The translations under genes were made by a program, and so were the position numbers. From Apoderus coryli (Eukaryota > Arthropoda > Insecta > Coleoptera > Attelabidae), in NCBI GenBank assembly GCA_911728435.2, contig OU452198.1, forward strand, positions 5,270,001-5,334,000: 64,000 nt of DNA, read 5' to 3'. Positions 22,621 to 35,340 of this stretch are shown here, in pieces (the stretch's first letter is position 1; every line of letters begins with the position of its first letter). The notes under the pieces were generated by a model. That model saw nothing but the letters and a program-made list of their open reading frames with translations. It had not been told where the DNA came from and searched no databases.

Positions 22621-25600
22621 ATTATGTATACCTAGAAACAATTACAGATAAATGTTTATAATTGTTACATAATAATCTGCTTAGCTTGATTTTTAATTTT
22701 GATTGACAGTTTCTATTAATCTATTCTAGATATTCGTACAAGTTCATGTAATTCCGCCAACAATCGGTTCAATACGTTTAAGCAAAGACAAATACATATT
22801 TTGTCTTTGGTTTAAGTATACGATACGCGTAGAGAACCATATTAGACAGTTGAAGTGCTTCCATTTACGAAAACGTGAAAGTTGACAACTACGCGTGCGC
22901 ACGTCGATCTTCTTTGCGTTTGGGTTTACGGCGCTACCTGATTTCGCGTGTCTCCACGTAGTGCCAGTTATCGCTTATACGCTACCCCGAATTGGAATTC
23001 GGTCCATACCGATCGTGTTCTGTCATGTCATTTGTTTGTTTACTGAGTTAAATCAAAATAATTTTCGAATTAGGTAATAGGAATAATGTTTATATACTGG
23101 AATACGCACCATTCCAGTATATAAACATTATTCTATGGTGCGTATATTTGTAAACTATTAGCTCAATTATATCTTTGCATTCACAAAATATTTATTAGTT
23201 ACAATTAACATTAACAACAAAATAAAAATTTAAGGTTAAGTCACCTCGTTTACGCGCCACGTATTGTTACACTTCAACTCACAATTATGTTTACAGCCTT
23301 CTTATCGTTAAAGCATAGAATAAGAAAGCGTTAGCGTAGCTTACTTATTCTATGGTTAAACGTATCAAAATTTTAAAGAGCGCATGCGTAGATGTCAAAA
23401 GATACGTTGACGTATACGTCATTTGCGTTACCTTAACTCCCGAAAAATGTTTTTTTTTTATATTTTAGCTAGTATTGTGACAATAGCTTTACCATTGGGT
23501 TCGTTGATAATAGGATATTTAATGGACAGATTTGGTAGAAAACGAATGTGTATTTTTACTACAATACCGTTTATAATATCATGGTTTTTACATTTTTATG
23601 CCACCAATGTTTGGTATATTTATATCGCTCGAATTATAGCTGGTTTTGGTGGTGGTAAGTATTGAAGTAAAGTTTTTGCTAAAAACTGTAACTTGTCAGC
23701 TTATTTGAAATATGTTATTAAGGATAATCGGATAATATACTGTGCCTGTGTATTAATAAAAACTCTGAAGTATAAATATATTTATTGTTTTAGGTTTAAC
23801 TACAGTAAGTCTGGTTTATGTCAGCGAGATTAGTCATCCAAAATTCAGATCTATGTTATTAGGACTAAATAGTGTTTTTGTTACTTTTGGAATACTCTTT
23901 ACATGCATTTTAGGTACTTGTATATCACTTTGTGTAGTTCATATTGCAAAATCGTCATATAGTGTCAATTTAAATTCCAATATTAAAGTTGTTCATGAGA
24001 CAAGAACGCATACGTATCTATTGACAGCTAGGCATGCGCAGATGAATTTTACATCTCGTTTGCGGATACGTATCCCGTATCGATACGGTCTCTTGCGTGT
24101 CATGCAGACGAGAACGCATTCTACCGGAAATACTTGATTGTATGACCGGAGGTATCCGAACGAGTTTAACAAATATAAACATAATCTAAGAGAAATGCGT
24201 TACGTTGCTAATCAAACTTTAACTCATTTTTGGTCCTAGATTTTCCAATTGACTTATCCTAAATAATTTCTGTTACGTCAGCATAGATACGTCTTGTCTC
24301 ATGTACAACTTTAACTCCCTAATATCTTAGCTGGAGGATTACGTTGTTTATGATCTGCAGGATCTGCATTCTTAGTCAGCTAATCTGCCGTCTGATCTAG
24401 AACCAACGCGTTGGTGTAATAAGCCGCGGTATATTGCCCTCGAAGGCACTGTATCCTTATCTTCTGTGACTTAATGGCCAAGAAGATTAATACTATAGAA
24501 AAACGGTTATCCCCACTCCAGGTGGCTGACCTTTTCGCTTGACATCGGCATTTCAATAAAATGTGTTTGCTTCGCGTTTCATGTATCCACTTACCGAACC
24601 AAAGAGGTTAAATTATCTAGTTACACCCCACTTGATGAGAGCCTTCCGTATGTGTGTTCGAAGATATCACCGAACTCGTTTGAAGTCACATTATTAATAA
24701 ATCTACCTTCTATTTAAACACACATACGATATAGCATCACAATAGTTAGAACCTCATTTTCTCTCGATTCAGTTGTTACAACTAAGATATGGATTTTGGT
24801 ATGTATTTTCTATTAGATTTACCTTTACCGACTAATTAATTTAGTCAATAACATTCATCTTATCAAAAAATCTCTAATTTGATTGTCAATTTTCTGAAGA
24901 TGCACACCAAAGAGTTGTTATACTATAAGAATTATTATAACCACACCATGTCCACATATTTTGGCTGACAGTGACATTACAGAGTCAGGAAAAGTTTGTA
25001 CGGTGCTTGAATATAGTCACAAGCCACAGTATAATAAATAATACAGTATTCTGACTTTCCGCTTGCGAGCCATCCTGCGCATATCGTCGCGCATGCCGCC
25101 ATTATGGGTTAAAACGTCACAATAATCGCATTGACGTAGATAGATACCGTTCACTCCTGTGTTCAATATATAGTTCATTGGCGGCGTGTAGGAGATAAAT
25201 AAATATTGTGTTTATAATTTAATTCTGTGTTTTTGGTATAGTGTTCGTGAGAATTAAAATGATTTTATTTGTATTAACGTATCTTATGATTAATACAATG
25301 AACAATCAGGGAGGACATGTGTGTGCTGCAAAATGTTTTTAAACTAAATGAAAATAAAACATAAACACAAGATGTCTCCTGGCGAGATAGCATGATAACG
25401 CAATCAGCTAGGGGTTATATTATTGCCTGAATTCTGCATCAACTGAATCCTGTTCTCAGCAATTTTAGTCAGACAAGGGCCATATATATATTGTCAATAA
25501 TATAACTCCTAGCTGATTGCGTTATCATGCTATCTCGCCACGAGACAACTTGTGTTTATGTTTTACTTTCATTTAGTTTAAAAACATATTAGATACTGCC

Positions 25601-27805
25601 ATTTCGTAATATAAATTTTACGGTTATACAAATAGTTGTTATAAACGTAAAATTATCTAGTATTCATCTTTATTTTTACTTATTACTCACCTAACAGGAT
25701 CTGTGAGGAAGCGAAAAAAATGTTTAGAGCAAGTGTACCGCTTATTGGGACAACATTTTGCAGGTCACACATGTCCTCCCTTATGGTTCATTGTATTAAT
25801 CATAAGATACGTTAATAAAAATAAATTCCTTTTAATTCTCACGAACACTATATACCAAAAACACAAAACACAGAATTAGTTTTAAACACAATATTTATTT
25901 ATCTTGTACACGTCGACAATGAACTATAAATTGAACACAGGAGTGAACGGTATTTATCTACGTCTGTGATTATTGTGACGTTGTAACCCATAATGGCGGA
26001 ATGCGCGACGAAATGCGCAGGACGGCTCGCAAGCGGAAAGTCAGAATACTGTATTATTTATTATACTGTGTTAATGCTGTGCACAAGCTATGTTCAGAAA
26101 CTTTTTATTTTACTGATACTGATAACTGTATTCCATAATCAAATATAAGTTACCTACTAAAGCAAACGGAACGCTTTTGACAGTAAAATATTGAACCTAA
26201 CCTGCAAATTTTTGTGTGTTCATTGTTAATTTTCGTTTAGACTTACGGGTTTTTGCATTTTCGGAATTGATGTTGGTATTCAATGTCTTGTGTGTTTCTT
26301 CTGCAGAGCCTTTAGCATCATGCAGAAGTTTTGTAGCAAAAGCAAGATGTAGCAGTTTACAAAAATATAAGCCTATACCTGCACCTTTTTTTTTTTTTTT
26401 TTTATTTGAAGACTAGAAAAGTTAACAAGGTGTACCTGATTGAGCTCTATCAAATTTTTCTTTAGTGACCTCAACCCAATGTTCACCTACACGTTAAATA
26501 CTATGAAAGCTGTTGATGAAAAACATTGGTATTCTCTCTCCTAATCGGATGTAGGGCTACTGGAGTAGTATTTTTATAGAGATATGCAAGGAGCTTCATT
26601 CTCAAGAAGTCAAATGTTAGTACGTAGCCGGTCTTCTTGGAGAACAATTATAATCTGTAGAGTTTTTATCGATTCCTAGAAGTGCGCAGGAATTTCAGGG
26701 GCTTAGGGTCGGTAATCCTCAATAATTGAAGACAGCTATTTAATTGTAATTTAGACGATGCGACAATTTTGCAAGAATATATATATATTAAGCTGTTATA
26801 ATCGTTTCAATATCAATTTTGTTTAGGCTCTTTAATTCATTGGAGATCGTTAGCTTTAACCTGTTTAATTTTAATGTGTTGCTGCCAAATACTCTTATGG
26901 CTCATACCTGAGAGTCCGTATTGGTTAATTATATTCAAAAATGATGTTCGAGGTATGGAAGAATCCCTACGATACTTTTATCAAGAACAGCACGTAAGTT
27001 CTGATAAATTACAATACACCCATTTACTATTGGAATGTATTTTTAGCTTTATGAAGAACAATTGCAAAAAATAATGGAAAGTAAAGACCAACGACTTGCA
27101 AATTCCACCGACGGCAAGGAAAGTGATACACTATTACAAATCCAAAGTACCTTGAAGGGTTACAAGGATCCTAGAGTATATAAACCACTAACAATCCTAA
27201 TATTTCTCTTTATCTTCCAACAATTATCAGGTGCTTATGTCATAGTATTTTACGCTGTGGATTTATTTCGACGAATTGGAGGACATTTCAGTGAAAACTT
27301 CAACGAATTTACTGCATTAGTTCTGTTAGGATCCATTCGGTTTGTTATGTCAATTATATCGGCGTTGATATCGAAAAATACTGGTCGAAGGACCTTAATG
27401 TTTATTTCAGCGTTAGGAATGATAATTCCAAGTTGTATTGCTGGTTTCTATATGATGTTCCAGGCTAAAAATTCAGTCAGTAACATTCCATTGATCTGTA
27501 TTTTACTCTACGTGTGCTTCAGTTCATTAGGATACCTCGTGGTACCTTGGACATTGATTGGGGAATTGTTACCAGTAAAAGTTCGCGGTAAACTCGGTGG
27601 TTTTTTAATATCTTTCGCCTATGTGCTTATGTTTTTTGTTGTGAAAATGTATCCATCATTGGTTGAAATAATTGACATACACAATTTGTTTCTTGTTTTG
27701 TCAGTGATTAATTTTTCGGGTTTAGTGTTTTTGTACTTATTTCTACCTGAAACGTTGGGTAAAACTTTTGGTGATATCGAAGAACTCTTTGTTAAAAGTA
27801 GATGA
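21753..27805 (+). CDS. MFS sugar/trehalose transporter (Tret1-like), seven coding exons
   Basis: Proposed exons: 21753-21770 (tentative), 21838-21969, 22055-22190, 23469-23654, 23794-23913, 26827-26993 and 27047-27805. All introns are GT-AG and the phases join, giving about 505 residues, normal for 12-TM MFS sugar porters. The first exon (MGNSIE) rests on a weak donor (GTCACT); an undetected upstream exon is the alternative. Motifs in order: SEASWIA before TM2; DRFGRKR between TM2 and TM3; [13 protein letters not shown] after TM4; LIPESPYWL after TM6; [12 protein letters not shown] in TM7; SKNTGRRT between TM8 and TM9; [15 protein letters not shown] after TM10; [14 protein letters not shown] at the C-terminus. 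These place it in the insect Tret1-like subfamily of facilitative plasma-membrane transporters. Whether the substrate is trehalose or a hexose cannot be read from sequence. Introns carry MITEs and a 1-kb foldback, yet every exon is intact. Confidence 0.85.
22250..22385. repeat. Truncated relative of the MITE at 21480-21640
   Basis: CTTTGAATATAAGTGACAGA, GGAGCTTTGCGCTGACTGTG and AACGGCCATGTTGAAC match the first element almost base for base. The right terminal repeat is missing. It lies in the transporter intron after the TM1 exon. Confidence 0.8.
22507..22617. repeat. (TA)n microsatellite
   Basis: About 110 bp of alternating TA, broken once by TACATAATAAAA. It lies in the same transporter intron. 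Confidence 0.95.
22690..23456 (-). mobile_element. GGGAGTTAAGG-ended MITE, one end lost, carrying an insertion
   Basis: Read from 23456 downward it starts GGGAGTTAAGGTAACGCAAA and follows the element at 56703-57287: ACGTATACGTCA, CATCTACGCATGCGC, then TCGGTTCAATACG and GTAATTCCGCCAACAATCGG on the plus strand. The far end near 22690 is truncated. Relative to the 56.7-kb copy it holds an extra segment of about 450 bp (roughly 22826-23285) whose ends, AGTTGAAGTG and CACTTCAACT, are inverted. The extra segment therefore looks like a second MITE nested inside. Confidence 0.7.
23081..23133. repeat. Perfect hairpin, 23-bp arms, 7-nt loop
   Basis: GAATAATGTTTATATACTGG plus AAT is followed by the loop ACGCACC and the exact reverse complement. 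An outer pair, ATACGCACCAT/ATGGTGCGTAT, overlaps the loop and right flank, so two alternative folds are possible. It sits within the nested insertion described at 22690-23456. Confidence 0.85.
23985..24335. mobile_element. MITE with AAAGTTGT(T/A)CATGAGACAAG termini
   Basis: AAAGTTGTTCATGAGACAAG at the left is mirrored by CTTGTCTCATGTACAACTTT at the right. Internal CGTATC-rich sequence resembles the GGGAGTTAAGG family, and the right end is followed by AACTCCCTAATA. It lies in the large transporter intron (23914-26826). Confidence 0.7.
25025..26070. mobile_element. 1.05-kb foldback element
   Basis: The left arm (25025-25425) starts CACAGTATAATAAATAATAC. It is repeated in inverse orientation at 25493-26070, ending GTATTATTTATTATACTGTG. 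Further shared landmarks are CTTTCCGCTTGCGAGCCATC, GAACACAGGAGTGAACGG-type sequence, ATTAATCATAAGATACG and GATAGCATGATAACGCAATC. The right arm has an extra segment of about 170 bp (roughly 25590-25757). No protein is encoded. It lies in a transporter intron, so the primary transcript should form a very long hairpin. Confidence 0.85.
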
Positions 27806-27846
27806 TGAATTTTGTATATTTATTTTGTTACCAAACTAGATTATAA

Positions 27847-27852
27847 AATAAA
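27847..27852 (+). promoter_or_regulatory. Polyadenylation signal of the transporter gene
   Basis: AATAAA lies 42 bases after the transporter stop codon, at the expected distance for a short 3' UTR. Confidence 0.55.
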
Positions 27853-30800
27853 TTTTGTTATTAAATTAAGAAATTGTATTTATCAAGGTTGCCTACTTAT
27901 TTTCACTACCTCTTGGAGTGAATAATTTTTCTTTGCACGCGTAGGTATCTAATAAATAGAGAAATATTTCGCTCAAGTGAGAGGTAGAAAAGTTAAAATA
28001 TAGGGCGCGGCCATTTTGATGTTCTACTACAGGGGAGTCTTAAAACGTACTTAATGAGGTTACTTTGGAAAAGTTATAATAATTGGTATAAAACACGTCA
28101 TTGTATTGTATAATATCACAATAAACTCTACGTATAATATAGTAACAAAGCTTATTGTGATAATAATATAAAATATGAGGATTATAATATATGGATGCAA
28201 CCTAGTATGTGGTATATAAATGTCAAATTTTATGTACGAAAAGCTAATGTTGCCTCATTTAAGATATAAAAAATATATTGAGTATTAAAACTACATATAA
28301 TTTGACAGTAATAAAAGCAACAATTTTATCATATCTCTTTCATAATGATATAGAAATTAGGTTATTCCAAAATTTTTACACAACAATATATTAATTTTAT
28401 TTTGAAGAAGTTGTCCATACTCTCAGTGGAGTGCTAAGCAAACAAAATCGTCACCTCCACAAAAAATTTTTATTTGTAAAATTTAGTTAAAAGATACATG
28501 TTTCGGGGATTCAGAATATTAATTTTATGTTCCTTTGAACATGTTATAGTATTAAAAATTAGAAGGCAATAAAATAACTTGGCAACAAAACCACATCAAA
28601 ATGGCGGTTTCTCTATCTCCCTTTATTCGCCGTTGTGCAATCGGATGCGCATACGTTTTTAAACGATATCGTCACAGTTTAAAAAGGAACAGTTAGTTCT
28701 CATCGTGTCGGCACGTCTGATGTACATGGGTATAAAGCAATTCGCCGCACTTATAGTTATAGTATATATAGTAGCGAGACCAGAAATGAGCTGGGAATGC
28801 GACGAGTCGATGGCGTTTTCAGCGTTAAGTGGACTTTCTTCTCTATAGTTAATATTCGATGATATAATTCTAAGACACACGATTACTTCCAAAAATATTT
28901 CAAGATTCCCTAATCTGTTGGTCGTTCAACTTCCTAATTTTTAAGCTTGATTGATAAGAATACAAATGCTAGTTTGCGATGCTATAAAAAAACACCTATT
29001 CTAACATCAACAAATCCGTACTTATTAATAAATCAATTTATTTTAGTCAGGTCCTGACTTTCTTTTGATAAACAAAAAATTGTCCATTTTTAGGAATAGT
29101 GTTTTTCCTCGAGGATGACTAAAGTAATATGTGTTGCCATTGTCTTTATAAACGACAATGGTGTTGCTAAATGTAAACTTTAACCATAGATAAATGTTGG
29201 TTTATCTATGCTTTAACTATCGTATAAAACTATATTTAGTATGTATGGTTAAAGCAAATAATATAAATAGGAAAGTTGGATATGGATCATTCTAAACTTA
29301 GATATTACCTGAAAGATCAAATTCATATTTTATTTATAACGGTTTTATAAAATAGGTAGAATACCTCGAGATATACACATCGCGAAATACATTGCGTGTA
29401 ATTCTGGTTGCATAATGTTTTGTTCTGTAAATAACATAATATAATATAAATATAACCTCAACATATGTAAATGACGTAAAAATCGACCGTATACGTGTTA
29501 ATTATTAACAAAATATAAAAAAAAGTTAATATCCTGGTTTAAATATAAATTTAAATACAGTTATAGTATTCAGTGTTCCTATATACGTAGTTGTGCTAAA
29601 CCGGAACATATTTTTTTATTCAGGCAAGTTTCTATTATTAAGTACGATTTGCCAAATCATCTTAACTAAGCAATTAGTAATTTAATAAACCTTTGAACTT
29701 TGCTATAAGTCAGTATAATAGGTACGTACGAATTTTTTTATATCAAAAAATAATCTGAAATACTAAGATTTTGTACATAAGTTATAAGTAGCTTTAAATT
29801 GTTATTGCCTATATTAATATGACAAGATTCATCAGATTAGATTATGGTTTGTTTGTTTATACCGGTATATTATTGTGAATTTATTGCGTAGGTTATTGGA
29901 GTAAAATCTGTTCCAATAATTATTATTGGTTTATGTTTAAAGTTATAAGTTTGAGAATTTCCAAAAATTTACTTAAGTGGGTAGGTAGGTGCCTACGCAG
30001 TGGCGGCGGATAGGGGAGAACGAAGAGTTCTAGAAATAATCGTGTCACTGTGTTTTTTGATTTTTATACATAATTATATACAGGGTGAGCAAACCGTCCC
30101 GGTATGTAGTTGGTTCGAACCCCGGACCGGCTGCATTTAGTTGCTCATTTAGGCTAAGATATAATGTACACATATTACAAAATTGCAAATAAAACTGAGC
30201 TGGCTGTATGCGACGAAAAGTTGCAAGAGGCGGTACTAGATTTTTAAAAAATTATATACAGGATTAGAACTTCCATTATTGAAAAAAAAAATGTTAATTT
30301 TGAAAATTCAATAACAATTAACTACCTATAATTCGGATTACTTTATCACAAATAGTTTTGAGGTAAATTTGTTACTTGGATCATGGGTTACATAATGAAT
30401 GTTTGTAAAGTACAAAAACCAATTCTGATAATAGATTTTTCATTTAGTTATTCTACAATAATTAGGAATAATATTATGCAATTTTATATTTCAATGTCAA
30501 AAAGTTCATACCTATTATCGCAACGACAAATTTCTATGTAATGTTTTTTTGCTTGTACTTAAATAATTTTATTAACTTTTTATTATTATTGAATTAAGTA
30601 TTTCCATGTGCTCACTTATTACTTAATAATTAATGTAAGTTAGGTGATTTTATAGGTACTGGTTCTTTCTGTTTTTTTAATGGACTGTTTAAAATTTGTC
30701 TATTTAAATGAAAAAGTATCCACCTGTTATTTGTAGAGGTTCATTAATTAGTATAAAGTGTAATATACAGGGTGGCCCAATAAATATCCTAGATACGTAT

Positions 30801-31490
30801 TCAGAGTGTACAAAACAACCACAGATCTAGAATCGAGTTTCTAGATCTGTGAAAACAACCATAATGGTGGTCTATATTATTTGTTGTCAATTCCATTGAT
30901 AGCTGAGCTGTCAATGCGTGGAAGTTTTACAATATTGCTACTGATACTCCAATGTCTCAACTTGATTTCAAATCTTCTCACAAGCGAGTGTTTGTTAAAA
31001 AAAAATCCTTTGAATAATTTAACGAGTTTATGCGTGACTTTTGGTGTTCACTGTATAGACCTCTTGTTCAAGAATGTGTGAATAGCATTATTTGAATACT
31101 TCCGAGTCTATTGTAGTACCTATTACTACCTAGGCTACTAAATGTCTCTTATAGTTGTAGGTCATACAGAGGAATAATAGACTTTTAAAATATTCTATTA
31201 TGTGTGGAAATGGCTACGTCAATATAAGCGATTCCATTTGTCCACAAAATAGTACTGTTTTACGACTTATTTCATTATTTGTGTGTCGAGTGACGTGTTG
31301 TATTTATAATTAAGTATCATTGATATAATACTTACCAGTAACACTAATTAGTGATGGGTATATTCGGATGATTTCAATAATAATCGTGATTAAATAACTT
31401 GGGATTGTCATTATTGAGTCCCAAGTTTCATTCAATAAAGACATTTCCGTCACAACTCTAGTAAGTACTGCTCTTCGTAGCTTGGGTTTT
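27853..31490. other. Intergenic; no gene recognised
   Basis: AT-rich non-coding DNA. Visible pieces are the dispersed repeat at 28640-28865, a CATTGTC hairpin at about 29137, a CAGTGGCGGC motif at 29998, and ACAGGGTG termini at about 30082 and 30771. The open frames present are short and unrecognisable. Confidence 0.55.
28640..28865. repeat. Dispersed repeat, copy 2 (inverted relative to 15455-15700)
   Basis: CATCGTGTCGGCACGTCTG, AGCTGGGAATGCGACGAGTC and GGCGTTTTCAGCGTTAAG are reverse complements of landmarks in the 15.5-kb copy, with about 80% similarity by eye. Confidence 0.7.
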
Positions 31491-31494
31491 TTAG

Positions 31495-32275
31495 CTCCCC
31501 ATATCATATATGTAATATATTTATGTATATATGGATACTATTAGTTTCATGAATTTTTTTAATTTCACCGGAAATACTTGTTTTTGGTCATTTTATACAT
31601 AAATAAGTAGTTTTAAAAAAATGTCTTTCTGTCAGTCTGTCTGTATGCACGATAACGCAAAAACCGCTTAACAGATTTTAACCAAATTTGGTACAAAAAT
31701 ACTATTGGACATGGCAAGGAGCTGATTAGATTTTTGGAAACATTGAGCGTAGGCAAGGGATTTAAAAGAGGGTTCAAAAATTAAAAAAATTCATAGTTCT
31801 TAAACTTATCCGAAATACTGCATAATTTTTTACGCATTTAATTGAATATAACCTAAAATATTTAACATAAAATATTAGGCCACATTGGCGTTCGAAAATA
31901 GTGTAAAATGGGGTAAAAAATATTAAAAAAAAAACGTACTTCTTAAACATAGCAGAAATATTAACTAATTATTTATAGCTTTAATAGAATATAACCTATA
32001 AAATGTGTAATAAATAATTTACTTTCATAGGCGTTCGTAAATAGTGGAAAAGGGGTCAAAACATAAAAAATATATATTTCCTAAACTTATTCGAAATATG
32101 GAATAATTTTTTATAGTTGTGATAGAATATAACCTACAAAATGTTACATAAAAGAATTGGTTTACACAGGCGTTCGAAAATAGTCTAAAAAAGGGTCAAA
32201 AACGAAAAAAAAAAATGTTTTCCCTGAATTCCCCCAAAATTTTCTATTGTCTTGTATTTGAAGTTGTTAGAAAAT
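31495..32275. repeat. Tandem-repeat element, copy A (shortened)
   Basis: Starts near TAGCTCCCCATATCATATAT, then GGATACTATTAGTTTCATGA and a CTGTCTGTATGCACGATAACG stretch. Units of about 140 bp follow, each ending GGCGTTCG(A/T)AAATAGT, at about 31890, 32030 and 32167. Copies B (33629-35340) and C (37835-39500) are longer. There is no conserved ORF. Confidence 0.85.
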
Positions 32276-32590
32276 TTTGACATTGGTGTTTTCCATGAAA
32301 ATCTTATAGCATATTCTAGTTCAATGAACATATCTGGATAGTTCCGCTTTCTTCCGTTATATATCCAGAATCTTAATAGTAGGTCCTCAAAATTCCAAAA
32401 AATAGTTTTACCAGTTTTTGTGATTTTTGAATTTCATCTGTTTATGGAGCCTAATCACTCAATAAAAATTAATTAATCAAAAAAAGTTTACTTTTATTTC
32501 GTTTGTAGATTCTTTTTCTACGACTGTCTTTAAATGCCTTTATTATATTTATGTCAATCATGATTTGAAAATGTAAGACATTGTAATGCT

Positions 32591-32649
32591 GTGCGTAATA
32601 ATATTTCCCACTAGTTACCTAGCAACTAGTGGGAAATATTATTACGCAC
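32591..32649. repeat. Perfect hairpin, 26-bp arms, 7-nt loop
   Basis: The arm GTGCGTAATAATATTTCCCA continues CTAGTT, followed by the loop ACCTAGC and the exact reverse complement of the arm. Perfect identity suggests recent origin or maintenance. It is not within any gene that I can see. Confidence 0.9.
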
Positions 32650-33628
32650 GGATAAAATTTCCTGGTAATGACAAAAGTAGCGGCGGGCATGAAAAATCAC
32701 CATAGCAACGCTAAACGCTAAAACTAAGATCATATTTGAATTTAGCATGATAAAAAACCCCTGTATACCACATTTTATCCATTTCTTGCGTCTCTGGCTA
32801 AAGATATTCAAAAAAACCCAAAAAAATAATTAAAATTCAACACCCCGTATCTTTTAACCGAAGGCATTGCGGATCCGTGTTCATAAGAACTTTTTGCTAT
32901 GCACCCTGTATATACGAGGGAGAAATGTATTAAAAACGCTGCATTCGATGCCCTTTTATAATGCAAAGAGGCATGGGAACGGATAGTCGAATCGTTAAAT
33001 TTATATATTTTAAATTAACTTTGGATAAACTATACCTACTTAAAGAAGCATAAATAAGATGTATCAAATTAACAATAAGAATTATTATTATTTTAAATAA
33101 TTTTTCCACTCGTTTATTGTTGTTTAATAAAATCAGGCGATTCTCATTTTTTTTTTATCTGAAATTTGAGTAAACATCCATGATTACGACTATGATTATT
33201 AGGTAGGTACCTATACGCTAAAAAATTTGGTACATTAGTACCTATCTAAGCTCGACCCGATGCACAAGGTCGTTAAACTACATAATATTTCTCTCAAAGT
33301 TATTTGCACAGAAACGTATTATTTTCTCAGAAATACAGTGTGTCTAAAGTTTGCAATTCACAAATTTTTTAACAATTAGGACATGATTATGTCAATTTTA
33401 ATTCGCTAAAAAACATTAAACGTTCTAATTGCGGGGTAGCTGCGTTATTGGGAAAGTTAGCGGGATGCGGTTTCCGCTACACGTTGCTACGTTTTTGTGA
33501 AACACATGTAGTTTTCGATATGCAGGGTGGATTAAAAAAAAAAAAAATCACTTTTCGGACCTCTATTAGGTTTATCTCGGAAACTATAACAGTGTTTATG
33601 TGGAGTCCATAGGCGTATCTTTGATTTT
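32650..33628. other. No gene recognised
   Basis: Non-coding. AACACCCCGTATCTTTTAAC at about 32842 and GCACCCTGTATATACG at about 32902 are repeat-terminus motifs. GCAGGGTGGATT at 33523 is another. Confidence 0.5.
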
Positions 33629-35340
33629 TAGCTCTCCATATCATATATGTATATATGGAGACTATTAGTTTCATGAAAAAAAAATTCTTTTTTTTTAATT
33701 TCACCGGAAATACTTGTTTTTGGTCATTTTGTACATAAATAAGTAGTTTTAAAAAAATGTCTGTCTGTCTATCTGTATGCACGAAAACGCAAAAAGATTT
33801 TAACCAAATTTGATACAAAAATACTATAGGACATGGCAAGGAGCTGATTAGATTTTGGGAAACATTGAGCGTAGGCAAGGGGTTTAAAAGAGGGTTCAAA
33901 AATTAAAAAATTTCATAGTTCTTAAACTTATCCGAAATACTGTATAATTTTTTACGCATTTAATTGAATATAACCTAAAATATTGAACATAAAATATTAG
34001 ACAACATTGACGTTCGAAAATAGTGTAACATGGGGTAAAAAATATTAAAAAAAAAACGTACTTCTTAAACATAGCAGAAATATTAACTAATTATTTATAG
34101 CTTTAATAGAATATAACCTATAAAATGTGTCATAGATACCTTACTGTCATAGGCGTTCGTAAATAGTGGAAAAGGGGTCAAAACATAAAAAATATATATT
34201 TCCTAAACTTAGTCGAAATATGGAATAATTTTTCATAGTTGTGATAGAATATAACCTAAAAAATGTTACATAAAAGAATTGGTTCACACAGGCGTTCGAA
34301 AATAGTCTAAAAAAAGGGTCAAAAACGAAAAAAAAATGTTTCCCAAATTTACCAGAAAAATTGGCTAATTATATATAGCTTTGTTATAAGATAACCCAAA
34401 AAATGCAGCATAAATTTTTTATTTACATAGGCGTTCGTAAATAGTAAAAAAAGTGTTAAAATAAAAAAAAATTAAATGTAAAAATTTTTATATTTAGCTA
34501 GTTGAATTGGTGTTAAAAATACACGACAAAAATTAATGTACCATAGGCGTCCGTGAAAATTCTATAAAAGGGTCAGAAAATATTTGTATCCGTGATGACT
34601 CAAAAACCACTTAACGGATTTTAACCACATTTGGTACGAAAATACTACAGGATATTTATAGGTGGTGATTAACATTGAGCGTAGGCAAGGGGTTTAAAAG
34701 AGGGTTCAAAAATTTAATAAATCATAGTTCTTAAACCGAAATATTGAATATTTTTTTTTGCGTTTAATTAAACATAACCTAAAATATTTAACCTAAACAA
34801 TTAGACCACATTGACATTCGAAAAAAGTGTAAAATGGGGTAAAAAGGTTAGAAAAAATGAATTTCTTAAACATAGCAGAAATATTGACTAGTTATTTATA
34901 GCTTTGATAGAATATAACCTAAAAAATGTTACATAAATGAACTGGTTCACACAGGCGTTCGAAAAAGGGTCAAAAACGAAATATAACAGAAAAATTGGCT
35001 ACTTATATATAGCTTTGATATAAGATAACCTACAACATGCAGCATAACAATTTTGTTTACATAGGGGTTCGTAAATAGTAGAAATAGGGCAAAATAAATT
35101 TAAGAATAAAACTAAAAAAAAAAACAATTATTTTGCGTACAAGAACTTGGCCTGGAAGATCTGAAATATAAAATATGTACGTATAAATAGTGCCTCCAAA
35201 GAGAAGAAAAATGAACAAAACCCGATACTTAAAAAAAATAGCTGTTGTCTAAAACAAAACAAAAATGTATTAAATTTAGATAAATGATAAAAAGGTCATA
35301 AAATTATTACTTGTACACTTAAATATGGAGAGCTATTCGT
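33629..35340. repeat. Tandem-repeat element, copy B, with inverted ends
   Basis: Bounded by TAGCTCTCCATAT at the left and ATATGGAGAGCTA at the right. About eight degenerate units of 115-145 bp are marked by GGCGTTCG or variants at about 34010, 34151, 34290, 34430, 34548, 34815, 34957 and 35065. Within it, GATTTTAACCAAATTTGGTA and AACGGATTTTAACCACATTT mark two related leader segments, suggesting an internal duplication of leader plus units. Confidence 0.85.

Noticed and set aside
22463..22651. 62-residue ORF rich in alternating Ile-Tyr
   Set aside because: It is simply the translation of the (TA)n microsatellite.
33477..33899. 140-residue minus-strand ORF
   Set aside because: It overlaps the leader of the tandem-repeat element, and the copies at 31.5 and 37.9 kb do not preserve the frame.
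31890..35065. Evenly spaced repeats considered as a CRISPR-like array
   Set aside because: The units are about 140 bp, degenerate and without unique spacers, and the genome is eukaryotic.
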